The notes under the pieces were generated by a model that was not told where the DNA came from, searched no databases, and saw only the letters and a list, made by a program, of their open reading frames with translations. A stretch of 61,245 nucleotides of DNA from DATKNA01 sp963755755 (lineage in GTDB: Bacteria > Actinomycetota > Actinomycetes > Actinomycetales > Kineosporiaceae): positions 1-61,245 of the forward strand of contig CAVWLJ010000020.1 of the NCBI GenBank assembly GCA_963755755.1. The letters run 5' to 3'. Position 1 is the stretch's first letter, and every line of letters starts with the position of its first letter. Both the position numbers and the translations under genes were made by a program. Shown here one piece after another: positions 44,532 through 53,559 of this stretch.

Positions 44532-46036
44532 CGGCGGCGAAGGGCTGGCCGGACCAACCGGTGATCTACGAGGTGGACACCTGGCCGTGGCTGACCGACC
44601 TGGCCGACGCCGCCGGGCGAGCCCTCACCCTCGCCGACGTGCCCGCGCAGGCCTGGGACGCCGTCGTGCCGCCAGGCGTGGACGCGGTGTGGCTCATGGG
44701 GGTCTGGGAGCGCAGCCCGGCAGGGACGGCGATCGCCGAGCAGGACCCGGGCCTGACCGCGTCGTTCCGCGCCGCGCTGCCCGACCTGCGCGGGGAGGAC
44801 GTGGTGGGGTCGCCGTACTGCGTGCGGCGCTACGTCGTCGACGAGCGGCTCGGCGGGCCCGCCGGTCTGGCCGCCGCCCGCGAGGAGCTGCGGCGACGTG
44901 GCGCCCTGCTCCTCCTCGACCACGTGCCCAATCACGTCGCGCCCGACCATCCCTGGGTCCGCGAGCACCCCGAACGGTTCGTCCGCGGCACGCCCGCGGA
45001 CCGTTCGGAACACCCGGAGGCGTGGTTCGACGCCGACGGCGAGGTCCTCGCCCGGGGCCGGGACCCCTACTTCCCGCCGTGGCCCGACGTCGTGCAGCTC
45101 GACGCCTTCTCCCCGAGCACCCGCGAGGCGACCGCCCGGACGCTGATCGACATCGGCGACCAGTGCGACGGCGTCCGGTGCGACATGGCGATGCTGCTGC
45201 TGAATCGCGTCTTCGCCTCGACCTGGGGCGACCGGGTCGGCGACCCGCCGGCCGACGAGTTCTGGCCCGGCGTCCTGGCAGCGGTGAGGGCGCAACACCC
45301 CGGCATGCTCTTCGTCGCCGAGGCCTACTGGGATCTGGAGCACGAGCTGCAGCAGCTGGGCTTCGACGCCTGCTACGACAAGCGCCTCTACGACCGGCTC
45401 GTCCACGAGGGAGCCCTCTCGGTGCGGGCCCACCTGGCGGCGGACCTCGGCTACCAGCGCCGGCTGCTGCGGTTCACCGAGAACCACGACGAGCCGCGAG
45501 CGGCGAGTGCGCTCCCGGGTGAACGCGGCCGCGCGGCAGCCGTGGTCGTCGCGACCCTCCCCGGCGCGACCCTGTGGCACGAGGGCCAGTTCGAGGGGCG
45601 GCGCGTGCACCTGCCGGTGTTCCTCGGGCGCCGGCCGGCGGAGCCGGCGGACGACGCGAGTGCGGGCTTCGCCCGGCGGTTGCTCGCCGCCGTCGCCGAG
45701 AGCCGGATGCGGGAGGGGGCGTGGTCGCTGCTGACGACCAGCGGGTGGCCGGACAACCCCAGCCACGAGAACCTCGCCGCGTGGGCCTGGACGCGTCCGG
45801 ACGCCGGGCACGTCGTCGTGGTCAACCTCTCGGACGCGCCCGCCCAGGGCCGGGTGCCGCTTCCGTGGCCCGAGGTCGCGTCCGGCGTCCGGCAGCTGGA
45901 GGACGTTCTGTCCGGAGCCCGGTTCGACCGGGACGGGTGCGAGCTGGCCGACCCCGGGCTCTACGTCGACCTGCCCGCCCGGGGCTTCCACGTGCTCGCG
46001 GTCAACCTGGTGCCGTCCCAGGCTCCATCCTCCTGA
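44528..46036 (+). CDS. GH13 alpha-amylase-family glycosyl hydrolase
   Basis: 502 residues from GTG 44528, which has GGAGGAGG at 44516-44523. GH13 motifs are all present: region I LLLDHVPNH, nucleophile Asp in GVRCDMAMLL, acid/base Glu in LFVAEAYWD, and the third Asp in TENHDEPR. So the catalytic triad is complete. The length and the opening VIYEVDTWPWLTDL match stand-alone actinobacterial proteins, so the in-frame link to the gene before is probably caused by an indel. It likely acts on alpha-glucans or oligosaccharides with the partner glucosidase. No signal peptide. Confidence 0.88.
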   Translation: MTAAKGWPDQPVIYEVDTWPWLTDLADAAGRALTLADVPAQAWDAVVPPGVDAVWLMGVWERSPAGTAIAEQDPGLTASFRAALPDLRGEDVVGSPYCVRRYVVDERLGGPAGLAAAREELRRRGALLLLDHVPNHVAPDHPWVREHPERFVRGTPADRSEHPEAWFDADGEVLARGRDPYFPPWPDVVQLDAFSPSTREATARTLIDIGDQCDGVRCDMAMLLLNRVFASTWGDRVGDPPADEFWPGVLAAVRAQHPGMLFVAEAYWDLEHELQQLGFDACYDKRLYDRLVHEGALSVRAHLAADLGYQRRLLRFTENHDEPRAASALPGERGRAAAVVVATLPGATLWHEGQFEGRRVHLPVFLGRRPAEPADDASAGFARRLLAAVAESRMREGAWSLLTTSGWPDNPSHENLAAWAWTRPDAGHVVVVNLSDAPAQGRVPLPWPEVASGVRQLEDVLSGARFDRDGCELADPGLYVDLPARGFHVLAVNLVPSQAPSS

Positions 46037-46050
46037 CGGGCGGCCGGACG

Positions 46051-47373
46051 ATGTGGCACTGGGGCAACGGAGCAGCGCGGACCACGTCCGACGCCCCGAT
46101 TCCCGAGCGCGCGGAGGTGCGTCGTCCGTCGGAGCCGTCGCCGCGCGTCGTGTGGCGGTCCGGCCTCGTGCTGCTCGCCGTCGTCGCCGTGGGCTCGTTC
46201 GGCTGGTTCGTCCTCACCGACGCCGGGTCGGCGCTGTTCACGATCCTCATGGCCTGGTTCGCGTCGATCACCATGGAGCCGGCGGTGCGGCGCCTCGAGC
46301 TCCGGATGAAGCGCGGAGCCGCCGTCCTGCTCGTGATGGCCGGGGTGGCGCTGTTCCTGGTCCTGTTCTTCCTCGCCTTCGGCCGGTTGTTCCTCACCCA
46401 GATCGCCGAGCTGCTGCGGGGGCTCCCGGGTCTCCTCGACAAACTGATCAACTGGGTGAACGACACCTTCTCGACGTCCTATGCGGCGCAGGACCTGCAG
46501 CAGGCGCTGCACCTGACGCCGCAGGACGTCGCCGGGTACGCCGACGAGGTGGTGGGAGGCTTCGCCGGGCTGATCGCGTGGGCGGCGCACCTGTTCCTCC
46601 GGGGGTTCACCGCCGTCTTCCTGATCTACTACCTCGCCGCCGACGGTCCGCGGCTGCGGATGTGGATCGCGCAGCTGCTCCCCGAGCGCTTGCAACGGGT
46701 CTTCGGCACCGCCTGGGATCTCACGACGATCAAGACCGGTGGATACGTGTCGGCCCGCGTGGTCCTGGCGACGATCAACGGCTCGACGAGCGCGCTCGTG
46801 TTCCTGCTCATCGGCATGCCCTCGTGGCTGGCGCTGGGAGTATGGACCGGCATCGTCGCCCAGTTCGTGCCGACGATCGGTACGTACATCTCGATCGCCC
46901 TGCCGGTGCTGGTGGGACTGCTCAGTCCGAACCCCTGGATCGGGGTCGCCGCACTCGTGTGGGCGATCATCTATCAGCAGGTCGAGAACCTCACCATCGA
47001 ACCGCGGATCAGTGCCAAGGCCGTCGACGTCCATCCAGCGGTGTCCTTCGCCTCGGTGATGATCGGCTCTGCGCTCTTCGGGGTCGCCGGAGCGCTGCTG
47101 TCGATCCCCGTCGCCGCCGTCGTCCTGGCACTCGTCGACGTCTACGTGCGCCGTCACGAACTGCTCCCGGAGCTGCAGGCGAGGTCGCCGCGCGCCGGCG
47201 CGGACGGTGCCGAGTGGCGCCGCGGGTGGGGCGGCGGCCGGGGACGGCGCGGTCGGTGCGCCGCACCGCCCAGCGCTGGTCCGCCGCCTTCTGCCGGGCC
47301 GCCGACGCGGGGTGGCGCCCCCCTCATCCACGTCGGAAATCACTGCCGCGCAAGCGGAATCAGGAGCAAATAG
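46051..47373 (+). CDS. AI-2E family transporter (TqsA/PerM-like)
   Basis: 440 residues. Seven or eight membrane segments begin at about residue 32 (SGLVLLAVVAVGSFGWFVLT), with the family core PTIGTYISIALPVLVGLLSP near residue 275 and VENLTIEPRISAKAVDVHPA near residue 312. The AI-2E family exports or transports various substrates, and AI-2 itself is not implied. ATG 46051 starts 15 bases after the amylase stop. The last 70 residues are Gly/Arg/Pro-rich and look unlike the family, so a frameshift after residue 385 is possible. Confidence 0.85.
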   Translation: MWHWGNGAARTTSDAPIPERAEVRRPSEPSPRVVWRSGLVLLAVVAVGSFGWFVLTDAGSALFTILMAWFASITMEPAVRRLELRMKRGAAVLLVMAGVALFLVLFFLAFGRLFLTQIAELLRGLPGLLDKLINWVNDTFSTSYAAQDLQQALHLTPQDVAGYADEVVGGFAGLIAWAAHLFLRGFTAVFLIYYLAADGPRLRMWIAQLLPERLQRVFGTAWDLTTIKTGGYVSARVVLATINGSTSALVFLLIGMPSWLALGVWTGIVAQFVPTIGTYISIALPVLVGLLSPNPWIGVAALVWAIIYQQVENLTIEPRISAKAVDVHPAVSFASVMIGSALFGVAGALLSIPVAAVVLALVDVYVRRHELLPELQARSPRAGADGAEWRRGWGGGRGRRGRCAAPPSAGPPPSAGPPTRGGAPLIHVGNHCRASGIRSK

Positions 47374-47386
47374 CGCGAATTCTCCG

Positions 47387-47411
47387 CTATCCCCCTAAAA
47401 CTGAGGGATAG
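47387..47411. promoter_or_regulatory. Inverted repeat CTATCCC-N11-GGGATAG in AT-rich gap
   Basis: A perfect 7-bp dyad with an 11-base spacer lies in the most AT-rich stretch of the window (about 47360-47425), just after the AI-2E gene and about 255 bases before the LuxR start. The gap 47374-47665 contains no credible gene. The dyad may be a terminator for the upstream gene or a binding site. Confidence 0.45.
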
Positions 47412-47665
47412 CAAACATTCAGAGTTGCCCTTCGTGTCCCTTCCGGAAATCCTGGTGTCGTGCCTCGCGCGGACGGCGGAACCGTGGCGCTGGTCGGGAT
47501 CGCCCCGGGCCATCTCGTCGAGCTGTACGACGTCGCCGTTTTCGCCGCGGTGGCGTGCGCATGGTCGACTCTGCGTCCCGAGGCGGAGGCCGAACGCGAC
47601 GGTCGGAACCGGGTCGGCGCCCTGCGCGCGTCCCCGGCGTGCGCGGTCCGCGAGTGAGCCAGGGG

Positions 47666-49915
47666 ATGGAGAGCCCAGCGCCCGGTGCGAGCAGCACGCG
47701 GCGCTCGTTCGCGGGGGCGCCCCGGCAGCGGGGCAGGCCGGCACCGGACGTATCGTCCGGGACGCCCTCCGTTCTCCGCGCAGGCCTGCTTCGGCGGCTC
47801 GAGGACATCGGCGACGAGGTGAGCCTGGTCGTCCTCGAAGCGCCGCGGGGTTACGGCAAGACGACGGCCGCCCGGCAATGGGCCGACTCCTCGGCGGCCT
47901 ACGTCTGCTGGGCGCAGGTGAGCGCGAGGCATGGCGACCCGAGCCACCTCGCCGATGCGCTGATGTCGGCCCTCCTCCAGACCGGCGTCCCAGCCGGAGA
48001 TGCCGCGACGGCACCTGCCCCGCCGCTCGAGCGCCTCGCCTCCCGGATCGCGCAGGTCGCGGAGGCAGGGCCGGTGACGCTGGTGCTCGACGACCTCCAG
48101 CAGGCGCGGGGGCGGGCCGGGGTCGGTCTGGTCGCCGCGCTCGCCGCGCTGATGCCGGCGGGGTCGCGGATCGTCGTGACCGCCGACCGACCGCCCCGCT
48201 GGAGGGTGGGCACGCTCGCCGCCGAGCGTCGGTACCTTCGGTTCGGCGGCGAGGACCTGCAGTTCGACGCCGGTGAGACGGATGCCCTGCTCGCCGCCGA
48301 GGGCCTCCACCTGCGTCCGGACGCGGTCGACGAGCTCCTCCGGAGAACGGGCGGGTGGGCGACGGGTCTGCGCCTGGCACTGCCGGCGCTGGCGGCGAGC
48401 CTCGACCCTTCGGCCCGGGTGCGCACGCTCGACGGGGACGACGCCGTCTTCCGCCGCTACTTCCGTCAGCAGGTGCTCGCCGGGTTGTCCGCCGAGACGA
48501 TGGCGTTCCTGATGCGGACCGCCGTCCTCGAGAGGGTGTCCGCTCCGCTGTGCGACGCCGTGCTGGGAAGGTCGGGAAGCGGGGTATGGCTGGCCGAGGT
48601 GCGAGACCTCGGACTTCACGTGGCGCCCGACGACGAGACGGGCGAGTGGTACCGCTACCACCCGTTGTTCGCTCAGATGCTGGCCGGTGAGCTGCGCCGA
48701 CGCGAGCCCGGGAGGGACCTGAGCATCCACCGGAGCGCGTCGCTCTGGTACGAGGCCCAGGGGCGGCCCGACATGGCCATCGAGCACGCTCTCGCGGGAC
48801 GGGCCGACGTGACCGCCGCCCGGCTGATCGTGGCCCACACCCAGGTGCTGAACAGCGAGGGCCGGATCGACGAGGTGCGCCGCTGGCTCGATCGGCTGGG
48901 CGAGGACGTGCTCGCGAGCTACCCGCCGCTGGCACCCATGGCGGCGTGGGTCTGGGCGCTGACCGGAGACGGTCATCGCGCCCGTCGCGCGCTGGGCGTG
49001 GCGGAGGCAGGCTCGTTCCAGGGCCCCTTGCCGGACGGGAGCGCATGCCTGGAGTCCGCCGTCCTGCGGGTCCGTGCGGCACTGGCCCCACGCGGTGTGC
49101 AGGCCATGCTCGCGGACGCACGGCGGGCGGTCGCGCTCGAACCTGCCGGCAGCCGCTGGCACTCGATGGCGTCGCTGCTCCTCGGTGTCGCGTGGTGGCT
49201 CAACGGCTCTTTCGAGGACGCCGTCCCCTGGCTCGAGTCCGCCCAGCAGTTCGGGACCGCGTCGCAGGGGCCCGGCGCGGCTTCGGCGCTCGCCCAGCTC
49301 GCCTGGCTGGCGGTGCAGCGCGAGGACTGGCCGATGGCCCAGGCGTGCGCCGACGACTCCACGGAGCACCTCCTGGCCGGCGGCCTCCAGGGCTACATGC
49401 CGAGCCTGCTCTCCTACCTGGTGAACGCGCGCGTGGCCCTCCATCGAGGACACGCCGACCAGGCGACGATCTGGACGCGCCAGGCCCTCGACCTCTACGT
49501 CTGGCCGTCACCCGTGGCCTTCCCCTGGCTGGCCGTCCAGGCCGCGGTGACCCTGGGCCGGCTCCAGCTGGAGCTCGGCGACCCGCGGGCGGCGACGGTG
49601 CGACTCGCCGAAGCGCGTGCTGAGCTGCGGCTCTTCCGGCCACCCGGCGTTCTCGCCGGCCTGGTGGAGGAGCTGGAACGCGAGCTGGCCGACGCCCAGG
49701 GACATCCGGAACCCGCTGGCGAGAGCCTGACCGCGGCCGAGCTCCGGGTGCTACGCCTGCTGCCCAGCCATCTCTCCTTGGCCCAGATCGCCGACGAGCT
49801 CGTGGTCAGCCGGAACACGGTGAAGGGCCACGTGAGCGCGGTCTACCGCAAGCTCGGCGTGAGCCACCGGACGGAGGCCGTGCACCGCGCCCTGGAGGCG
49901 GGTCTGCTGGAGTAG
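47666..49915 (+). CDS. MalT-type LuxR family ATP-dependent transcriptional regulator (C)
   Basis: 749 residues from ATG 47666, chosen because MESPAPGASS mirrors the start of regulator A (MEVPGPSRD); GTG 47654 is an alternative. Walker A is LEAPRGYGKTT near residue 55 and Walker B is VTLVLDDLQQA near residue 140. TPR-like helices follow, and the C-terminal helix-turn-helix is LTAAELRVLRLLPSHLSLAQ with SRNTVKGHVSAVYRKLGVSH. It is paralogous to regulator A over its whole length (shared LMRTAVLxR, SLCDAVL-like and GSGxWLxEVRxLGL blocks). The frame is unbroken. It may control the sugar or envelope genes on either side. Confidence 0.92.
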   Translation: MESPAPGASSTRRSFAGAPRQRGRPAPDVSSGTPSVLRAGLLRRLEDIGDEVSLVVLEAPRGYGKTTAARQWADSSAAYVCWAQVSARHGDPSHLADALMSALLQTGVPAGDAATAPAPPLERLASRIAQVAEAGPVTLVLDDLQQARGRAGVGLVAALAALMPAGSRIVVTADRPPRWRVGTLAAERRYLRFGGEDLQFDAGETDALLAAEGLHLRPDAVDELLRRTGGWATGLRLALPALAASLDPSARVRTLDGDDAVFRRYFRQQVLAGLSAETMAFLMRTAVLERVSAPLCDAVLGRSGSGVWLAEVRDLGLHVAPDDETGEWYRYHPLFAQMLAGELRRREPGRDLSIHRSASLWYEAQGRPDMAIEHALAGRADVTAARLIVAHTQVLNSEGRIDEVRRWLDRLGEDVLASYPPLAPMAAWVWALTGDGHRARRALGVAEAGSFQGPLPDGSACLESAVLRVRAALAPRGVQAMLADARRAVALEPAGSRWHSMASLLLGVAWWLNGSFEDAVPWLESAQQFGTASQGPGAASALAQLAWLAVQREDWPMAQACADDSTEHLLAGGLQGYMPSLLSYLVNARVALHRGHADQATIWTRQALDLYVWPSPVAFPWLAVQAAVTLGRLQLELGDPRAATVRLAEARAELRLFRPPGVLAGLVEELERELADAQGHPEPAGESLTAAELRVLRLLPSHLSLAQIADELVVSRNTVKGHVSAVYRKLGVSHRTEAVHRALEAGLLE

Positions 49916-50020
49916 GCGCGCGCGCTGACGGGTCTTGTCCGGCCCTGCGCGCCCATGCCAGGGTGCGTACGGCGCGTAAGGATCACGACCGGGAGCCGGC
50001 CCGGGTCTGGGGGTGGGCCC

Positions 50021-50749
50021 ATGAGACGGGCGCTCGTCGTCTGCCTCGCCGCCGGGCTGCTCGCGGCCTGCGGCGGTGGCGGTTCCGGCGGCGCGGGCGC
50101 TGCCGCCACGAGCTCCGGTGAGACCGCCGAACCGATCGCGGGGTGTATCGACCCGCAGGACCCCGACCTGACCGGAGTGCACCTGCAGCCGAAGCCGGGG
50201 GTCCGGCTGGACGCCGTCGTCCTGGGGACGGGGTCGACCGGCATCGTCTTCTCGAACATGAGCAGCGGGGACCTGTGCTCGTGGCTGCCGACCGGGCTGG
50301 TGTACGCCCGGCAGGGCTACCGGGTCGCCCTGTACGACTACTCCGGCGGCCAGGACGCGGACGCCGACCTGCGGGACGTCGCCGCGGAGCTCCGCCGGAG
50401 GGGCGCGACGCGCATCGCCCTGGTCGGGGCCTCGATGGGTGGGACGACGTCGATGGTGGCGGCCGAGGCCGTGCACGCCGTCGCGGTCTTCGTCCTCTCC
50501 GCGCCCGACGTCTTCGACGGGCTCGACGCCCTCGGGGCCGCCGCGCACGTGACGGCGCCGTCCTGGTTCGGGGTGGGGGAGGACGACACCCAGTTCGTCC
50601 AGAGCGCCAAGGACCTCTACGCCCACAGCGCGGCGCGGCGCAAGACGCTGAAGATCCTCCCCAGCGGGGCGCACGGCACCGAGCTGCTCGGCGCGTCGGT
50701 CGACACGATGCTCACGAACTTCCTGCACGCCAACGCGCCCGCGGCCTGA
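50021..50749 (+). CDS. Lipoprotein alpha/beta hydrolase
   Basis: 242 residues. The signal MRRALVVCLAAGLLAAC has a LAAC lipobox with Cys 17 the anchor, followed by a Gly/Ser-rich spacer. The hydrolase fold shows the nucleophile elbow GASMGGTTS near residue 145, an Asp near 205 (VGEDDTQF) and a His near 222 (SGAHGTELL), so the triad looks complete. It should act outside the cell membrane as an esterase or lipase-like enzyme. ATG 50021 has GGGGGTGG upstream. It follows the LuxR gene by 105 bases. Confidence 0.85.
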   Translation: MRRALVVCLAAGLLAACGGGGSGGAGAAATSSGETAEPIAGCIDPQDPDLTGVHLQPKPGVRLDAVVLGTGSTGIVFSNMSSGDLCSWLPTGLVYARQGYRVALYDYSGGQDADADLRDVAAELRRRGATRIALVGASMGGTTSMVAAEAVHAVAVFVLSAPDVFDGLDALGAAAHVTAPSWFGVGEDDTQFVQSAKDLYAHSAARRKTLKILPSGAHGTELLGASVDTMLTNFLHANAPAA

Positions 50750-50774
50750 ACGGAGCGGAGCCGGGGCGGGGTCG

Positions 50775-52446
50775 TCAGTGGCAGCTGTGCACCGCCGACA
50801 GCCGGCAGTAGCACGAGGCGGTGATGGGGACGTCGGCGACCGCGGAGGCCAGCCTCAGCTGGTGCTCGATGATGTTCGCCTCCTCGGTGCGGCCGAGCCG
50901 GGTGAGGCACTCGTGGTAGCCGTGCAGGCTCCAGACGTTGCCCGGGTGTTGCAGCGCCCGCGGCAGCGTGTCGTCGAGCCCGAGGTCCGCCCGGTAGACC
51001 GCGGCGGCCTCCTCCACCCGTCCCTGCTCGAGCAGCAGCGCGCCGTAGGCGTGTCGCGTCGGCTGCATCCAGCCCCACGGCTCGTCGTACGGCAGCCCGT
51101 CGTCCAGCTCGATGGACCGGCGCAGCTGCGCGAACGCCTCCTCGACGTCGCCCCTGCGGTACTCGAGCTCGCCGTCGAGCATCGCCCCGGCGATCGCCAG
51201 CACGTCCTGGCAGGTGTTGTTGAACAGGGTCCGTGACTCCGGCACCCGCGTGCACGCCGCCCGGAAGCGTTCGCGCTCGGCCTCGGCCTCGGGGCACGTC
51301 TCCGGTTGCGGCCCACGCGACCCCTCGCGCGTAGTGGGTCATCGCGGTCGTCACGCAGTAGAGGGCCGGGTCCGGGGGCAGCGGCAGGGCGAGGATGTCG
51401 TCCCACCGGCCGAACCGGATCAGTGCGTGCACCCGCATGGCGAGGAACCCCTCGAGCCAGTCGGCCATCGGCGGCGACTCGACCCGGAGCAGCTCCTCCG
51501 GGATGGATGCCTCCAGGCGTGCCGCGGTCTCCAGCGCGACGCGGGACTGGCCGGAGAACATCGCGCCGTAGATCGCGAAGTGGTAGTCGTGCGAGCGGTA
51601 GAGCGTGTAGAAGTTCATCGCGCCGCGCCGCGCGAGGAACCGCTCGTCCGCGGCGATCGCGTCCAGGTTCGACGCCACCACCCGCCGGTAGTCGCCGCAC
51701 AGCACGTCGAGGTGGGTGGGCATGTGCTCGAGGTGACCGGCGTCCGGCACCAGGCCGCGCAGCCGGTCCGCGACTCCCAGCGCCCGCTCCGGCGTCGCCG
51801 ACATCTCCCACAGGTGGACGTACAGGTGCAGCAGCCCGGGATGCTCCCGGCCCGGGGGCGTGGCGAGGGCGGCGTCCAGGACGGCCGCGGCCTCCGGAGC
51901 GCGTGAACCCGGCGCCGGATCGCCGGTCCGGAGGTCCCAGAGCTCCCAGGGCGTCAGCTGGAGGAGTGCGGCCGCGGACAGGGCCGCCACGTCGGGGTCG
52001 TCGGGGAACGCCCGGCGGACGTCGGTCATCGCGGCCGCGTGGCCCGCGTTCCACACCGAGAAGTCGCCGCCGGCCTCGACCTCGGCGTCCGCCGCCGGGT
52101 AGCGCGGCACCAGCGCCTCGATCAGGGCACGCTCGACCGGCGTCGCCCCGCCCCGCAGGGCCTGGGCCCGGCCCACGGCCTCGCGGGTCCGTTCGAGGGT
52201 GCTCAGCAGGTCGGCCTCGTCGAAGAACTCCCACGGCTTGTTGTAGTTCGGCCCGAGTGCGTAGGCGATTCCCCAGTGGGCCATCGCGCACCCGGGGTCG
52301 GCGGTCACCGCCCGCTCGAAGCAGGCCACCGCCTCCTCGTGGTTGAAGGCGTACGACCACACCAGGCCGCGGTCGAACCACGTCTGCGCCTCGGCGGATG
52401 CGGTCGTCACGGGCCGCGAGTACGTCCCGAGGTCGAAGTAGGCCAT
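50775..52446 (-). CDS. Tetratricopeptide-repeat protein (one +1 frameshift)
   Basis: Joined, this is about 556 residues. The start AQTWFDRGLVWSYAFNHEEA and ACFERAVTADPGCAMAHWGI are TPR units, and HLEHMPTHLDVLCGDYRRVV lies near residue 250. The C-terminal repeats are RSIELDDGLPYDEP and AVYRADLGLDDTLP. The break at 51291-51294 (one extra C on the coding strand) joins TGDVP to EAEAERERFRAAC. The tail ends CYCRLSAVHSCH, with three Cys and two His that could bind a metal. Homologues are often annotated only as TPR proteins. Function unknown; divergent from the methyltransferase that follows. Confidence 0.82.
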
Positions 52447-52569
52447 CGCCGCTCCCCAGCCGGACGAGACAGTGCGGACGCCGCCGTCGCCGCGTCCGAA
52501 GCTCCGATCGTGTCATGATCTGCTCGGTGCTTCCGAGCGCCGCCGCCTCGTCCTCGCCGTGGAGGCCCG

Positions 52570-53525
52570 ATGAGCGCACGTCTCGCCCTGGCCCCGGACG
52601 CCCTCCTGCTGACCGACGGCGGGCTGGAGACCGTGCTGATCTTCTCCGACGGGATCGACCTGCCCGGCCTTCGCGGCCTTCCCGCTGCTGTCGGACTCCG
52701 CCGGCGTGGCCGTGCTGGAGCGCTACTACCGGGGGTTCCTGGACGTGGCCGCCGACGCCGGCGCCGGTTTCGTGCTCGAGACGCCGACCTGGCGCGCCGG
52801 CCCGGACTGGGCGGCCGAGCTGGGGTACTCCGTCGACGACCTGCGCCGGGTCGCCGACGCCGCGGTGGTGCTCGGGCGCGACCTGCTGGAGGGCCGGCCG
52901 GGGGCCGGGCCGGCGTGGGTGAGCGGCTGCCTCGGCCCGCGCGGGGAGAGCTTCGACCCCGAGGAGGCGATGTCGTCCGCGCAGGCCGCCGACTACCACG
53001 CCACCCAGGTCGCTCAGCTGGCCGCCGCCGGCGCCGACCTGGTGACCGCGTTCACCCTCGGCTACGTCGAGGAAGCCGTCGGCGTCGTCACGGCTGCGGC
53101 CGCGTGCGGCATCCCGAGCGTCGTGGGGTTCACGGTGGAGACGGACGGACGGTTGCCGTCCGGCACTCCACTGGCCGAGGCGGTGCAGCAGGTCGACGAG
53201 GCGACGGGGGCGGCGGCGTCGTGGTTTCATGGTCAACTGCGCGCATCCGGAGCACGTCCTCGCCGGGCTGCCCCCGAGTTCCGGGGCGTCCGACGCCGGT
53301 CCGCTCTCCCGGATCCGCGCCTACCGCCCGAACGCGTCCCGCCTCTCCCATGCGGAGCTCGACGCCGCGGAGACGCTCGACGACGGCGACCCGGCCGAGC
53401 TCGCCGACGGCGTCCGGCGGGTTCGCCGCCGGCTGCCCGGCGTCCAGGTGATCGGCGGCTGCTGCGGCACGGACGTCCGGCACGTCCGCGCGATGGCGCA
53501 GACACTGGCCCTGCCGGCGAGCTGA
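52570..53525 (+). CDS. Homocysteine S-methyltransferase family protein (frameshifts)
   Basis: Joined, this is about 318 residues. It starts with LLLTDGGLETVLIF, a close relative of the DGGxxT/E opening of the family, and has the zinc ligands VNCAHP near 53234 and GGCCGT near 53457. This gives the three-cysteine zinc site needed to activate homocysteine or another thiol. It transfers a methyl group from a methyl donor such as S-methylmethionine or SAM. Breaks at 52666 (one extra G) and 53228 (one extra C) restore a single frame. GGAGG precedes ATG 52570. Confidence 0.85.
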
Positions 53526-53559
53526 GAGGCGGACAGCGCAGACGCGACGCCGAAGCGGG

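Noticed and set aside
42077..45991. Long open frame of 1304 codons on the minus strand
   Set aside because: It is the complement of the two glycoside hydrolases. Its product is Arg/Pro/Gly-rich without motifs, as expected for antisense frames at this GC content. Similar shadows at 2730-5309, 12846-15623, 25607-28441, 28994-31186, 45961-47343 and 47387-49453 were left out for the same reason.
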